DNA of 40,886 bases, taken from contig QCNM01000005.1 of NCBI GenBank assembly GCA_003210115.1, forward strand, positions 1 to 40,886. The letters are read 5' to 3'. Source of the stretch: SAR116 cluster bacterium AG-426-A06 (GTDB lineage: Bacteria; Pseudomonadota; Alphaproteobacteria; Puniceispirillales; Marisalimonadaceae). Numbering within the stretch: position 1 is the first letter of the stretch; each line of letters starts with the position of its first letter. The translations under genes were made by a program, and so were the position numbers. The notes under the pieces are model-generated. The model did not search any database. It worked only from the letters and a program-made list of their open reading frames with translations, and was not told the DNA's origin. Shown piece by piece: positions 9,225 through 18,385 of the stretch.

Positions 9225-10324
9225 AGTCTATAAGTGTTAAATTAAATGGAAATTTTTCTGCATTGTCATTCGATTTTAAACATGAGTTTGATAGTGGGAT
9301 TACAACTTTACTTGGCCATATAGGATCTGGAAAATCAACTATAGTTGACTCAATTTCAGGTTTTAATAGACAATTAAAAAGCATAGTTAATATCAATGGA
9401 AATATTTTTGATTCTCATATTCCATCAAAAATAAATTTAAGACCAATTTCTGTAATGTTTCAAGATACAAGATTAATTCCTCATATGAATGTAAAGGAAA
9501 ATATTTCATTTGCTTTAAAAAAATCAAAAATTAAAAAAACAAATTCTGAAAGTCTTGATGTAGAGCATGTAATTCAGTCTTTGGGTATAAAAGAATTGTT
9601 AAATAAATTTCCTGATCAATTGTCTGGTGGTCAAAAGCAATTGGTAAACTTATGTAGGACATTAGCTATTAAATCAGACTTTATAATTCTAGATGAACCA
9701 ATGTCATCTTTAGATATTAAAAATAAAGCTACTGTTCTTTCATTATTAAAAGAAATTAATAAAAAATATGAAATTCCAATTTTGATAATCTCTCATTCAA
9801 TAGAGGAGATAGCTCAAATTTCAGATAATGTAATTATTCTAGAAAAAGGCAAAATAGTTACATATGGTAATTTATCACAAATTTTTTTAAATAAAGAATT
9901 TACAAATATCTTTGGTAAATTTGAGAGTAGTTCCATTTTGGAAGGTATAATTTCTGAAAAAGATTCATCTTTAAATATAACTAAAATTTTAATAAGTGGT
10001 TTTGAAATAATCTTGCCTGGTGACTTTAAAAAAATTGGAGAAAAGATAAGAGTTAGAATTAGGGCTAGAGATATTCTAATAAGTAAAAATATTAATTCAG
10101 ATAGTATCACTGAAAATCAGTTGTTTGGTAATGTTGAAAAAATTAAAGAAGAAGATGATACAGCTTTTTCTGAATTAATAATAAAGATTGGAAATTCTCA
10201 AGATTTTCAATTGTTGTTAATTAGAATAACAAAATATCAATTTGAAAAGCTTAAAATCAAAAAAGATGATAAAATATATATTTTATTTAAATCGACATCA
10301 TTTGATAGGCAGGCAATAATTTAG
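9221..10324 (+). CDS. modC: Molybdate ABC transporter ATP-binding protein
   Basis: Walker A GHIGSGKST, signature LSGGQKQ, Walker B FIILDEPMSSLD, C-terminal TOBE/Mop-like region; GTGA overlap with modB stop. Confidence 0.88.
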   Translation: MKSISVKLNGNFSALSFDFKHEFDSGITTLLGHIGSGKSTIVDSISGFNRQLKSIVNINGNIFDSHIPSKINLRPISVMFQDTRLIPHMNVKENISFALKKSKIKKTNSESLDVEHVIQSLGIKELLNKFPDQLSGGQKQLVNLCRTLAIKSDFIILDEPMSSLDIKNKATVLSLLKEINKKYEIPILIISHSIEEIAQISDNVIILEKGKIVTYGNLSQIFLNKEFTNIFGKFESSSILEGIISEKDSSLNITKILISGFEIILPGDFKKIGEKIRVRIRARDILISKNINSDSITENQLFGNVEKIKEEDDTAFSELIIKIGNSQDFQLLLIRITKYQFEKLKIKKDDKIYILFKSTSFDRQAII

Positions 10325-10327
10325 AAA

Positions 10328-11530
10328 TTAAACTTTTTCAAGAATGACTGCGGATCCTTGACCAACACCAACACACATAGTGCATAAAGCATATTTTAAA
10401 TTGTTTGACTCTAGTTCTTTAGACGCTGACAAAACTAATCTTGTTCCTGACATGCCTAAAGGATGACCATAGGCAATAGCACCTCCATTTGGATTTACTC
10501 TTGGATCGTCGTCTTGTATCCCTAATTCTCTTGTGCATGCTAAAACTTGTGCTGCAAATGCTTCATTAATTTCAACGGTGTCAATTTGATTCAATTTAAT
10601 ATTTGATTTTTTTAAAACTTTTTCGGTTGCTGAAACAGGCCCCATTCCCATAATTCTAGGTTCAACACCTGAGCTTGCAGCATTAACTATTCTAGCTATA
10701 GGTTTTAATTTATTTTTTTTTATAGCATCCTCGCTTGCAATTATTAAAGCAGCTGCGCCGTCATTAACTCCACTAGAATTACCAGCTGTTACCGAACCAT
10801 CATTTTTAAAAGGAGTTGATAATTTTGAAAGCTTTTCTAAATCAGTTTTTCTAGGGTGTTCATCTTTATTAACTATTAAATCGTCTTTTCTTTTTTGTTT
10901 TATAGTTACAGTTAAAATTTCTTTAGAAATTCTACCATTTTCGATTGAATTAGCTGCTTTAATTTGACTTCTATAGGCAAATAAATCTTGATCTTGTCTT
11001 GTGATTTGAAATTTTTCAGCCACATTTTCAGCTGTCTCTGGCATAGAATCTATACCATAATTTGACTTCATTTTAGGATTTACAAACCTCCACCCAATTG
11101 TTGTATCATATATTTCAGCATTCCTAGAAAATGCAGAATCTGCTTTTGGCATTACAAAAGGAGCTCTACTCATGCTTTCTGCACCACCTGCTATTATAAA
11201 ATCTCCTTCTTCAGCTTTAATCATTCTTGCACCAGCTATCACAGCTTCCATGCCCGATGCACATAATCTATTCAATGTTATGCCTGGTATACTTTCAGGA
11301 AAATCAGCAAGTAACAAAGCCATCCTAGCAATATTTCTATTATCTTCACCTGCTTGATTTGCATTCCCAAAAAAAATTTCATCTATACTTTCCCAGTCAA
11401 CATCTTTCAAATCATCTTTCAATTTTTTTAATGGTAATGCAGCTAAATCATCAGTTCTGATTGTGGATAATACTCCACCAAATCTTCCTATTGGAGTTCT
11501 AATACCTTCGCATATAAACGCTTCTTTCAT
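10328..11530 (-). CDS. Thiolase: 3-oxoadipyl-CoA thiolase/acetyl-CoA acetyltransferase
   Basis: NRLCASGMEAV active Cys, GGAESMSRAP, YDTTIGWRFVNPKM (PcaF/PaaJ-like), NPNGGAIAYGHPLGMSGTR, CTMCVGVGQGSA. Confidence 0.92.
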   Translation of the reverse strand: MKEAFICEGIRTPIGRFGGVLSTIRTDDLAALPLKKLKDDLKDVDWESIDEIFFGNANQAGEDNRNIARMALLLADFPESIPGITLNRLCASGMEAVIAGARMIKAEEGDFIIAGGAESMSRAPFVMPKADSAFSRNAEIYDTTIGWRFVNPKMKSNYGIDSMPETAENVAEKFQITRQDQDLFAYRSQIKAANSIENGRISKEILTVTIKQKRKDDLIVNKDEHPRKTDLEKLSKLSTPFKNDGSVTAGNSSGVNDGAAALIIASEDAIKKNKLKPIARIVNAASSGVEPRIMGMGPVSATEKVLKKSNIKLNQIDTVEINEAFAAQVLACTRELGIQDDDPRVNPNGGAIAYGHPLGMSGTRLVLSASKELESNNLKYALCTMCVGVGQGSAVILEKV

Positions 11531-11538
11531 ATCATTCC

Positions 11539-12183
11539 TTAAGTTATAAAATTTGTTATAAGAGGAGAATCAGAAGATTCCCACACTTTATATTTTTTCA
11601 TAATATCATTAAATTCAAGACTTTCTACAATAAATGAATACCAATAATTAAGTTGAGATAAATTTAAATTTTCAAACCATATATGATCTACATTACGAAA
11701 CTGTCTTACGAATGGGAATATGCAATAATCTAAATAGTTAAGTTCATCACTTGAAAGAAATTTTGAATATTTTAATTTACTATTTAATAGAATTAGATAT
11801 TTAACATTTTCGTTTCTGTGATGAATAGGATTAATTCCTTCATATCTTGTTGGATATTTATAACGATCTAGATGCATTTTAAAGTCATTATCGCAAAACG
11901 ATAAAAGGTTTTCAGGATCATGTAATTCAAAAACTCCATTTTCTTTGGATTTTAAAGACCAATTTACTATATCTAAGCTTTCCTGAATAATTATTTCATT
12001 AGAAATAACTAATATAGGCACTGTTCCATCAATTGAAGCATTAAGGAATTCTTCAGGTTTTTTTTTTAATAATATTTCTCTTAATTCTACTTTTATTCCT
12101 GACAACCTTATAGAGAAGCGAGCTCTCATAGCATAAGGACAACGTCTAAAAGAGTATAAGATTGGATATCTATATAAAGTCAC
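11539..12183 (-). CDS. Glutathione S-transferase family protein
   Basis: N-term thioredoxin fold: YPILYSFRRCPYAMRARFSIRLSGIKVELREILLKKKPEEFL...GTVPILV...IQESLDIVNW. Confidence 0.85.
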   Translation of the reverse strand: MTLYRYPILYSFRRCPYAMRARFSIRLSGIKVELREILLKKKPEEFLNASIDGTVPILVISNEIIIQESLDIVNWSLKSKENGVFELHDPENLLSFCDNDFKMHLDRYKYPTRYEGINPIHHRNENVKYLILLNSKLKYSKFLSSDELNYLDYCIFPFVRQFRNVDHIWFENLNLSQLNYWYSFIVESLEFNDIMKKYKVWESSDSPLITNFIT

Positions 12184-12238
12184 AGTATTAAAATATATTC
12201 TAAAATTTTAATTTATAAAATAATAAAATAATTACGAT

Positions 12239-12439
12239 TTATTGAGTTGTTTTTGCGTCTCCGTCAGCATTTAAATATTCATTTAAATGTCCTTTTTTTG
12301 ACAGTTGGTAAATCGTGTTCCAAAGTGAAGGGGGATAATTCTCTCTAATATTTTTAATCATATGTAAAATATGTTTTTCGGTAAAATGATTATTTTTATT
12401 TTTAATTTTATAAAATGGAAAAGGTATTATTTGTGCCAT
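12239..12439 (-). CDS. Small hypothetical protein (66 aa)
   Basis: Complete ORF MAQIIPFPFYK... with cggagtaaaatATG upstream, in an otherwise unexplained gap between GST and pyk. Confidence 0.6.
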   Translation of the reverse strand: MAQIIPFPFYKIKNKNNHFTEKHILHMIKNIRENYPPSLWNTIYQLSKKGHLNEYLNADGDAKTTQ

Positions 12440-12531
12440 ATTTTACTCCGTTGTGAAGCAATTGCAATTTACTTGCCGAAAATACAAATAATTAATTTTT
12501 TTGTAATGTTTTTATGTGTTATACAATCATT

Positions 12532-13947
12532 ATGAAGAATACTCAATTTTTAAGATCCACAAAAATAGTTGCAACGCTTGGTCCATCATCAAATACAGAA
12601 AACAAAATAAAAAAACTTATTTTTGCTGGTGTTAATGTTTTTAGATTAAACTTTAGCCATGGTTCACATGAAGATCATCTAAGCACAATAAATATAATAC
12701 GTCGTATAGAAACTAAGTTAAAATTACAACTTGGCATTTTAGCAGATTTACAAGGTCCTAAATTTAGAATTGGTAAAGTTGAAGATAACGTTAAATTAAA
12801 AGTAAATGATCTATTTATATTAGATCAAGACAAAAAAATTGGTTCAAGAAAAAGAGCTTACTTAGGACACAATGAAATTTATAAATCTATTAAAATAAAC
12901 TCCATAATATTAATTGATGATGGTAAAATAAAATTAAAAGTATTATCCAAAAAAAAAGATATATTAAAAACAAAAGTTTTAGTAGGTGGCAAACTTTCTA
13001 GCAATAAAGGTGTAAACTTTCCAAACTTAATTTTAGATACAAAACCTATAACTGCAAAAGATAGAAATGATTTAAATTTTATTTTAGAAAATGAAATAGA
13101 TTGGATAGCTTTGTCTTTTGTTCAAAAAGTTGATGATGTAAAGTATGTAAAAAAAATTATTAAAAATAAAAAACCACTTATCTCCAAAATTGAGAAACCT
13201 TCCGCGCTAAATGATTTAGATCAAATAATTGAATTGTCAGATGGTATTATGGTAGCAAGAGGTGATTTAGGTGTAGAATTGCCACCTTCTAATGTCCCAG
13301 GTATCCAAAAAAATATAATAATGGCTTGTAGAGTTTTAGGTAAACCAGTTATTGTTGCAACACAAATGCTTGAATCAATGATAAATACTCCAGTTCCTAC
13401 AAGAGCCGAAGCTTCAGATGTGGCAACTGCAGTTTTTGATGGGGCAGATGCAGTTATGCTATCTGCTGAAACTGCTGTTGGTCAATATCCTGTTGACACA
13501 GTAAATACCATGTCAAATATTTTAGAAGCAACTGAAATGCATATTAAGTTACACCCACATGATTCTCCAAGAGCTTTAAAAAAGGAAAACTCAATATATC
13601 ATGCTGTTTCAAATGCAGCCGTAAATTTAGCAGAAACAGTTAATGCAAAAGCTATTGTAGCTTTTACGGCCTCTGGAAAAACTGCTTTTAGAATTAGTAG
13701 AGAGCGACCTGACTTACTTTTGATCGTAATGACACCTGAAAATATAGTTAGAAGAAAACTATCTCTATTATGGGGTGCAAGATCATTTCTTAGTAAAGTT
13801 CAAGGATATGAAGCAGCAATTAAAGAGGCTAGACAAACAATAAAAATAAATAAACTAGCAAAGGTTAATGAGAATATAATTGTAGTAGCAGGCATGCCGT
13901 TTGGGATAGAGGGCACTACGAATTCAATTAGAGTTGTAACTATTTAG
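12532..13947 (+). CDS. pyk: Pyruvate kinase
   Basis: STKIVATLGPSSNTENKI, FRLNFSHG, ISKIEKPSAL, DGIMVARGDLGVELP, VATQMLESMI, DGADAVMLSAETAVGQYP. Start placed at 12532. Confidence 0.96.
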   Translation: MKNTQFLRSTKIVATLGPSSNTENKIKKLIFAGVNVFRLNFSHGSHEDHLSTINIIRRIETKLKLQLGILADLQGPKFRIGKVEDNVKLKVNDLFILDQDKKIGSRKRAYLGHNEIYKSIKINSIILIDDGKIKLKVLSKKKDILKTKVLVGGKLSSNKGVNFPNLILDTKPITAKDRNDLNFILENEIDWIALSFVQKVDDVKYVKKIIKNKKPLISKIEKPSALNDLDQIIELSDGIMVARGDLGVELPPSNVPGIQKNIIMACRVLGKPVIVATQMLESMINTPVPTRAEASDVATAVFDGADAVMLSAETAVGQYPVDTVNTMSNILEATEMHIKLHPHDSPRALKKENSIYHAVSNAAVNLAETVNAKAIVAFTASGKTAFRISRERPDLLLIVMTPENIVRRKLSLLWGARSFLSKVQGYEAAIKEARQTIKINKLAKVNENIIVVAGMPFGIEGTTNSIRVVTI

Positions 13948-14482
13948 TTTTCTTTTTACCAACAAAAGCTTCAATTATTTGATCTGGATCAGAAGGAGGT
14001 TCCCCAATCTCAATTTTTTCGACCACTTCCATTCCAGTTTCAACTTGTCCCCAAACAGTATATTGACCCGTTAAATGACCACAGCCATCAAAACAAATAA
14101 AAAATTGACTATCTCCACTATCTGGGTTCATTGATCTTGCCATGCCAACAGTACCGTATTTATATTCATAGTCAGAGAATTCAGATTTTAAATTTTTACC
14201 GGATCCGCCTGTTCCATTTCCAAGTGGGTCACCTGTTTGAGCCATGAAACCCTCTATAACTCTATGAAAAATAATTCCGTTATAAAATCCAGATGAGACA
14301 AGTTCTTTTATCCTCTTTACATGATTGGGTGCTATTTTTGGTAAGGTTTTTATTATTATTGAACCTTTAGAAGTTTTTAGAGTAATAAAATTTGATTTTG
14401 AGGCTTTAACTGTTTTTGTAGACATAATTGTAAATAATATAATTGTTAATAATTTAATGTTTAGTTGAAAAATTTTTCTCAT
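13940..14482 (-). CDS. Peptidyl-prolyl cis-trans isomerase, cyclophilin type, with signal peptide
   Basis: FHRVIEGFMAQTGDPLGNGTGGSG, MARSMNPDSGDSQFFICF, LTGQYTVWGQV; hydrophobic N-term. Confidence 0.93.
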   Translation of the reverse strand: MRKIFQLNIKLLTIILFTIMSTKTVKASKSNFITLKTSKGSIIIKTLPKIAPNHVKRIKELVSSGFYNGIIFHRVIEGFMAQTGDPLGNGTGGSGKNLKSEFSDYEYKYGTVGMARSMNPDSGDSQFFICFDGCGHLTGQYTVWGQVETGMEVVEKIEIGEPPSDPDQIIEAFVGKKKTK

Positions 14483-14523
14483 AATTACTTGATAAACTGA
14501 AGTGAAATAAAATCAACTTTTTT

Positions 14524-15009
14524 TTAAATTAGATCGTCAATTTGTTCATCAGTCAAATTTCCAGGAACTATTGTAATTGGGACTCGACTCTCAAAACTTG
14601 CATTCATAACAAAGTTTATTAGTGGCCCCGGATTACCAGTTTCTATAGAAGCTCCTAAGACAAGTACAGTAATTCTTTTTTCAGTATTAATTAATTTTAT
14701 TAATTCGTCAGAAGTATTTCCTTTTTTTAGATAAGTTTTAGGTCTAGTTGTTCCTAGGTTTTCACAGTATGAACTTAGCTCAAGAAGTAATTTTTTGCTT
14801 TCTTGTTCAGCTTCATTTTCCATGATATTGCTAACTCCACCCCATAATTGACCTTCTAATGGTTCAATACATCTAAATAAAGCCACCTCTCCATTTGCAG
14901 TTGCAGCTCTTCTTGCTGCATAATATAAAGCTTGATGCATTTCGGAAGTGTTATCAGCGACAACTAAAAAAATTCTTTTGTGCGTTTTATATTTAGATTT
15001 GTTTTTCAT
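14524..15009 (-). CDS. Universal stress protein (UspA-like)
   Basis: VVADNTSEMHQALYYAARRAATANGEVALFRCIEP...VLVLGASIETGNPGPL...VPITIVPGNLTDEQIDDLI. Confidence 0.8.
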   Translation of the reverse strand: MKNKSKYKTHKRIFLVVADNTSEMHQALYYAARRAATANGEVALFRCIEPLEGQLWGGVSNIMENEAEQESKKLLLELSSYCENLGTTRPKTYLKKGNTSDELIKLINTEKRITVLVLGASIETGNPGPLINFVMNASFESRVPITIVPGNLTDEQIDDLI

Positions 15010-15011
15010 AA

Positions 15012-15764
15012 TTAAATTCTTCTAAAAATAAAATTTGTAAACCAACCAAAAAATAATGCCACTATAACAGCAATAATACCATAAATAGCTGAAAAATTTT
15101 GAGCAACATTATAAATGTTTGCACTTATTCCAGTTTTATCAATTTTAATCTTGCTTTTCTCCTGAGAAATAAGGTTACCTTTTCTATAATGTAATATTTT
15201 AACATCATACATCCCTGTAGAAACGTTTGAAGGTAGAGATAGAGTTTTTCTAAATAAGGTGTTTTTATTTAATTTAATTGAATTTTCTTCAATTTTCCAA
15301 AATTGTTTTTTTTTCATATTTCTTTTTAGCGCTTCATACCATTTTTTATCTAAATTTTTGTAATCGATTTTATTGTTCTTTAGTTCAAAATTATTAAAAT
15401 CTAATTTTCTTTTTTTAATCTCACTTTTATTTGTAATTTCTTCAATTTTTCTATTTGAGGCTATGTAGTAATATTTAGGAACATTTGAGAATTTAACGCT
15501 TTCTGTAATCATCCATATTCCGAATTTTTTTTCTTTTTTATCAACTTTTATATTTCCTTTTTGACCAGTTACTACGACGATTATGTCATCATTCTTTTGT
15601 CCGTCGTAAGCACCAAAAAGTAATATATCAGCACCTGAAAATGTTGAAGAAATTTCTACCGTACTTTCTGATAAATCTGTTACTAAATTGTCTTTAGCAA
15701 AAACTGTAAAAGAATTTAAAGCAATAATAGTTATTAATAGAATTTTTTTGATTAAAGTTCTCAT
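15012..15764 (-). CDS. TIGR02186-type alphaproteobacterial membrane protein of unknown function
   Basis: LVTDLSESTVEISSTFSGADILLFGAYDG...DIIVVVTGQ, single C-terminal TM, and position overlapping a TauE gene by ATGA. Confidence 0.75.
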   Translation of the reverse strand: MRTLIKKILLITIIALNSFTVFAKDNLVTDLSESTVEISSTFSGADILLFGAYDGQKNDDIIVVVTGQKGNIKVDKKEKKFGIWMITESVKFSNVPKYYYIASNRKIEEITNKSEIKKRKLDFNNFELKNNKIDYKNLDKKWYEALKRNMKKKQFWKIEENSIKLNKNTLFRKTLSLPSNVSTGMYDVKILHYRKGNLISQEKSKIKIDKTGISANIYNVAQNFSAIYGIIAVIVALFFGWFTNFIFRRI

Positions 15765-16675
15765 TGGATTACGCTAACTGAAAAAATATCTAATGGAATT
15801 GTAACAAGGTCTAAAATTAATTTTAAACCAACTAATAAAATTATAAACGAAAGAAAAAGCCTTAAATGTTCACCTTTCATTAAGTTTGAAAATTTAGAAC
15901 CTATTTGTACTCCTATTACAGACCCAATTAGTAATATGAGCGCTAGAACAATATCAACTGTTTGATTTTGTGAGGCTTGTAAAATTGTAGTATTGGCAGC
16001 AACAAATATGATTTGAAATAAAGAGGTTCCTATCACTAATGAAGTGGGCATTCCAAGTAAATAAATCATTGCTGGTACAATAATGAATCCACCACCTATA
16101 CCCATTAATGCAGCTAAAATACCAACTATAACTCCTATTATTAGAGGTAGGATAATAGATATATAAAGTTTTGACTTTCGGAATCTTGTCTTAAATGGTA
16201 ATCCATGTAACCAATTATGCTGATGTAATTTGCCTCTATTAGGTTTACCTCTTTTAGTTTGAACGATAAGTTTAAAAGACTCTATAAACATTAGTGAACC
16301 TATAATAGCTAAGAATATCACATATGATAATTTTATAACTAAATCTAATTGTCCAATAGCATTCAAAATGTTGAAAATTAATACGCCAATTGAAGAGCCA
16401 ATAACACCTCCGACAAGTAGTATTGTACCCATTTTAAAATCTACATTTCCGCTCTTCCAATGCGAAAGAACTCCTGATACTGAAGGCGCAACTAATTGAT
16501 TAGCAACAGAAGCAACTGCAACAGGTGAGGGAATTCCAAAAAATATCATTAGAGGGGTTAATAGGAAACCTCCTCCAATTCCAACCATTCCCATTATTAT
16601 TCCAACTAACCAACCTATCCCTAAAACAATAAAAGCATTGATAGGCTGTTCTGCAATAGGTAAATAAATATACAT
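15761..16675 (-). CDS. Sulfite exporter TauE/SafE family (DUF81) permease
   Basis: Duplicated GIIMGMVGIGGGFLLTPLMIFFGIP and GILAALMGIGGGFIIVPAMIYLLGMP motifs in a multi-TM protein. Confidence 0.92.
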   Translation of the reverse strand: MYIYLPIAEQPINAFIVLGIGWLVGIIMGMVGIGGGFLLTPLMIFFGIPSPVAVASVANQLVAPSVSGVLSHWKSGNVDFKMGTILLVGGVIGSSIGVLIFNILNAIGQLDLVIKLSYVIFLAIIGSLMFIESFKLIVQTKRGKPNRGKLHQHNWLHGLPFKTRFRKSKLYISIILPLIIGVIVGILAALMGIGGGFIIVPAMIYLLGMPTSLVIGTSLFQIIFVAANTTILQASQNQTVDIVLALILLIGSVIGVQIGSKFSNLMKGEHLRLFLSFIILLVGLKLILDLVTIPLDIFSVSVIQ

Positions 16676-16740
16676 AGTCTAATTTAAACTCATACTATAA
16701 TAATAGTGCAAGTAATAATAATTTATTTTATGTTAAATGA

Positions 16741-17358
16741 ATGATGTTTTCTTTAAATCAAATTAAACAATGTATTGAAAATTGTAAAATTGCTGGAGAT
16801 ACAGAAAGAGATAGCAAAAAACTCATGTTAGCAGCAGTCATGATAATTTTTTCAATAGACAACCTTAAGAATAAGAACCAATTAATTATAATTAAAAAGA
16901 AAAATAATCTTAGAAAACACTCTGGTCAAATTGCTTTTCCAGGAGGAAAAAAAGAGAGTTTTGATAATAATTTGAAAACAACTGCATTAAGAGAAACTCA
17001 CGAAGAAGTTAATTTAAAGAATTCAGATTTAGAAATTTTAGGAGAATTACCTTTTTTTTATACAGGAACAGGTTATAAAGTGAAACCAATAATTTCAAAA
17101 TTAAATGACAATGTCTTTTTAGAAGAAACATTAAAGCCTGATTTAAATGAAATAGAAAAAATTTTTATTGCTGATGCAGAAGAATTGTTAAGTCCTGTAA
17201 ATCACTTTAGAATTAAAGCACCTCAAAATTCATTGATGAACATGACTTGGAAAGTAAAATATAAAAATGAAAATATCTGGGGTTTAACAGCTAGATTATT
17301 AGTCACTTTATCAGCCGGATTTAACTTAAGGGAATATCCTCCATGCAACGATATATAA
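16741..17358 (+). CDS. NUDIX hydrolase (CoA pyrophosphatase-like)
   Basis: LRKHSGQIAFPGGKKESFDNNLKTTALRETHEEVNL matches the NUDIX box plus the UPF0035 region. Confidence 0.92.
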   Translation: MMFSLNQIKQCIENCKIAGDTERDSKKLMLAAVMIIFSIDNLKNKNQLIIIKKKNNLRKHSGQIAFPGGKKESFDNNLKTTALRETHEEVNLKNSDLEILGELPFFYTGTGYKVKPIISKLNDNVFLEETLKPDLNEIEKIFIADAEELLSPVNHFRIKAPQNSLMNMTWKVKYKNENIWGLTARLLVTLSAGFNLREYPPCNDI

Positions 17359-17591
17359 TAATTTTAATTTGTTTACTTGGATCAGCAGTAATTTTTTATT
17401 TATTAAGTAAAATTTTAAAAAGACTTAAAATAAAAAATGCAAATTATTTGGGATTATTAACAAGTGTTATTTTTTTTATAACAACAATTATATTTTCTTT
17501 TTTATATTTTGAGCCTCATAATAATATTACTCTTAAATATACCCCACCAAAAATTATTGATGGAAAAATTGAAAAGGGAAAATTTAAATAA
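17343..17591 (+). CDS. DUF6111-like small two-TM protein
   Basis: Two hydrophobic segments, C-term YTPPKIIDGKIEKGKF; located between NUDIX and cca as commonly seen in alphaproteobacteria. Confidence 0.65.
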   Translation: MQRYIIILICLLGSAVIFYLLSKILKRLKIKNANYLGLLTSVIFFITTIIFSFLYFEPHNNITLKYTPPKIIDGKIEKGKFK

Positions 17592-17595
17592 ATAA

Positions 17596-18327
17596 ATGGA
17601 AAAAACTGTAATAAAGTCTATTAATTTATTTAGCCATATTAAAAATGATGATGTTTTTAAAATTTTTGATTTAGCGGAAAAAAATAAGTTCAATATATGG
17701 ATAGTTGGTGGCGCTATAAGAGATTTTTTCTTAAAAAAAAAAATAAATGATATAGACTTTGTTTTTGACATTAACCCTATAGAATTAGTTGATATTCTGA
17801 AAACTAATGAATTAGATTTTATTAGCTCATATATAAACTTTGGAGTGTTAATCATAAAATTAAATAATAAAGAATATACCCTTACATCACTACGAGAAGA
17901 TTTTAAACAAGATGGCAGATATACAAAAGTAAGATATTTGAAATCAATTAAGAAAGACTGTTTAAGAAGAGATTTAACCTTCAATGCTCTTTACATGGAT
18001 AGTAGCCAAAAAGTATATGATTTTAATAATGGATTAGAACACTTAGAGAATTCAAAAATAATTTTCATTGGTGATTTTAAGAAAAAGTGCCTGGAAGATA
18101 ATCTCCGTATTATACGTTTTATCAGATTTTGTTCATTATTTAAATCTCCAGTATATCCAAGTGAATATACGAGTTTTTTTTTAAAAAATAGAAATTTAAT
18201 CTCGAAACTGAAACATAAGAAAATATCTAATGAAATTGAAAAAGCTTTCAGTTATCACTATAAAGAAAATACTATATCAATATTAAAAATATTAAATATT
18301 GAAAGTTTTGTATTTGAAAAGTTTTGA
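17596..18327 (+). CDS. CCA tRNA nucleotidyltransferase / poly(A) polymerase head domain, unusually short (243 aa)
   Basis: IVGGAIRDFFLKKKINDIDFVF, RRDLTFNALYMD, CLEDNLRIIRFIRFC class II nucleotidyltransferase motifs. Confidence 0.88.
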   Translation: MEKTVIKSINLFSHIKNDDVFKIFDLAEKNKFNIWIVGGAIRDFFLKKKINDIDFVFDINPIELVDILKTNELDFISSYINFGVLIIKLNNKEYTLTSLREDFKQDGRYTKVRYLKSIKKDCLRRDLTFNALYMDSSQKVYDFNNGLEHLENSKIIFIGDFKKKCLEDNLRIIRFIRFCSLFKSPVYPSEYTSFFLKNRNLISKLKHKKISNEIEKAFSYHYKENTISILKILNIESFVFEKF

Positions 18328-18385
18328 TTTTTGCTTCAAAAATGAAAATAGGTTAAATAATCTTCAAAACAGAAATTCATTTATA

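Noticed and set aside
9814-10110. 98-aa minus-strand ORF
   Set aside because: Antisense to modC C-terminal domain; no RBS or domain support.
17502-17984. 160-aa antisense ORF over DUF6111/cca
   Set aside because: Low-complexity Phe/Ser/Lys-rich translation typical of antisense frames in AT-rich coding DNA; overlaps a well-supported cca frame.
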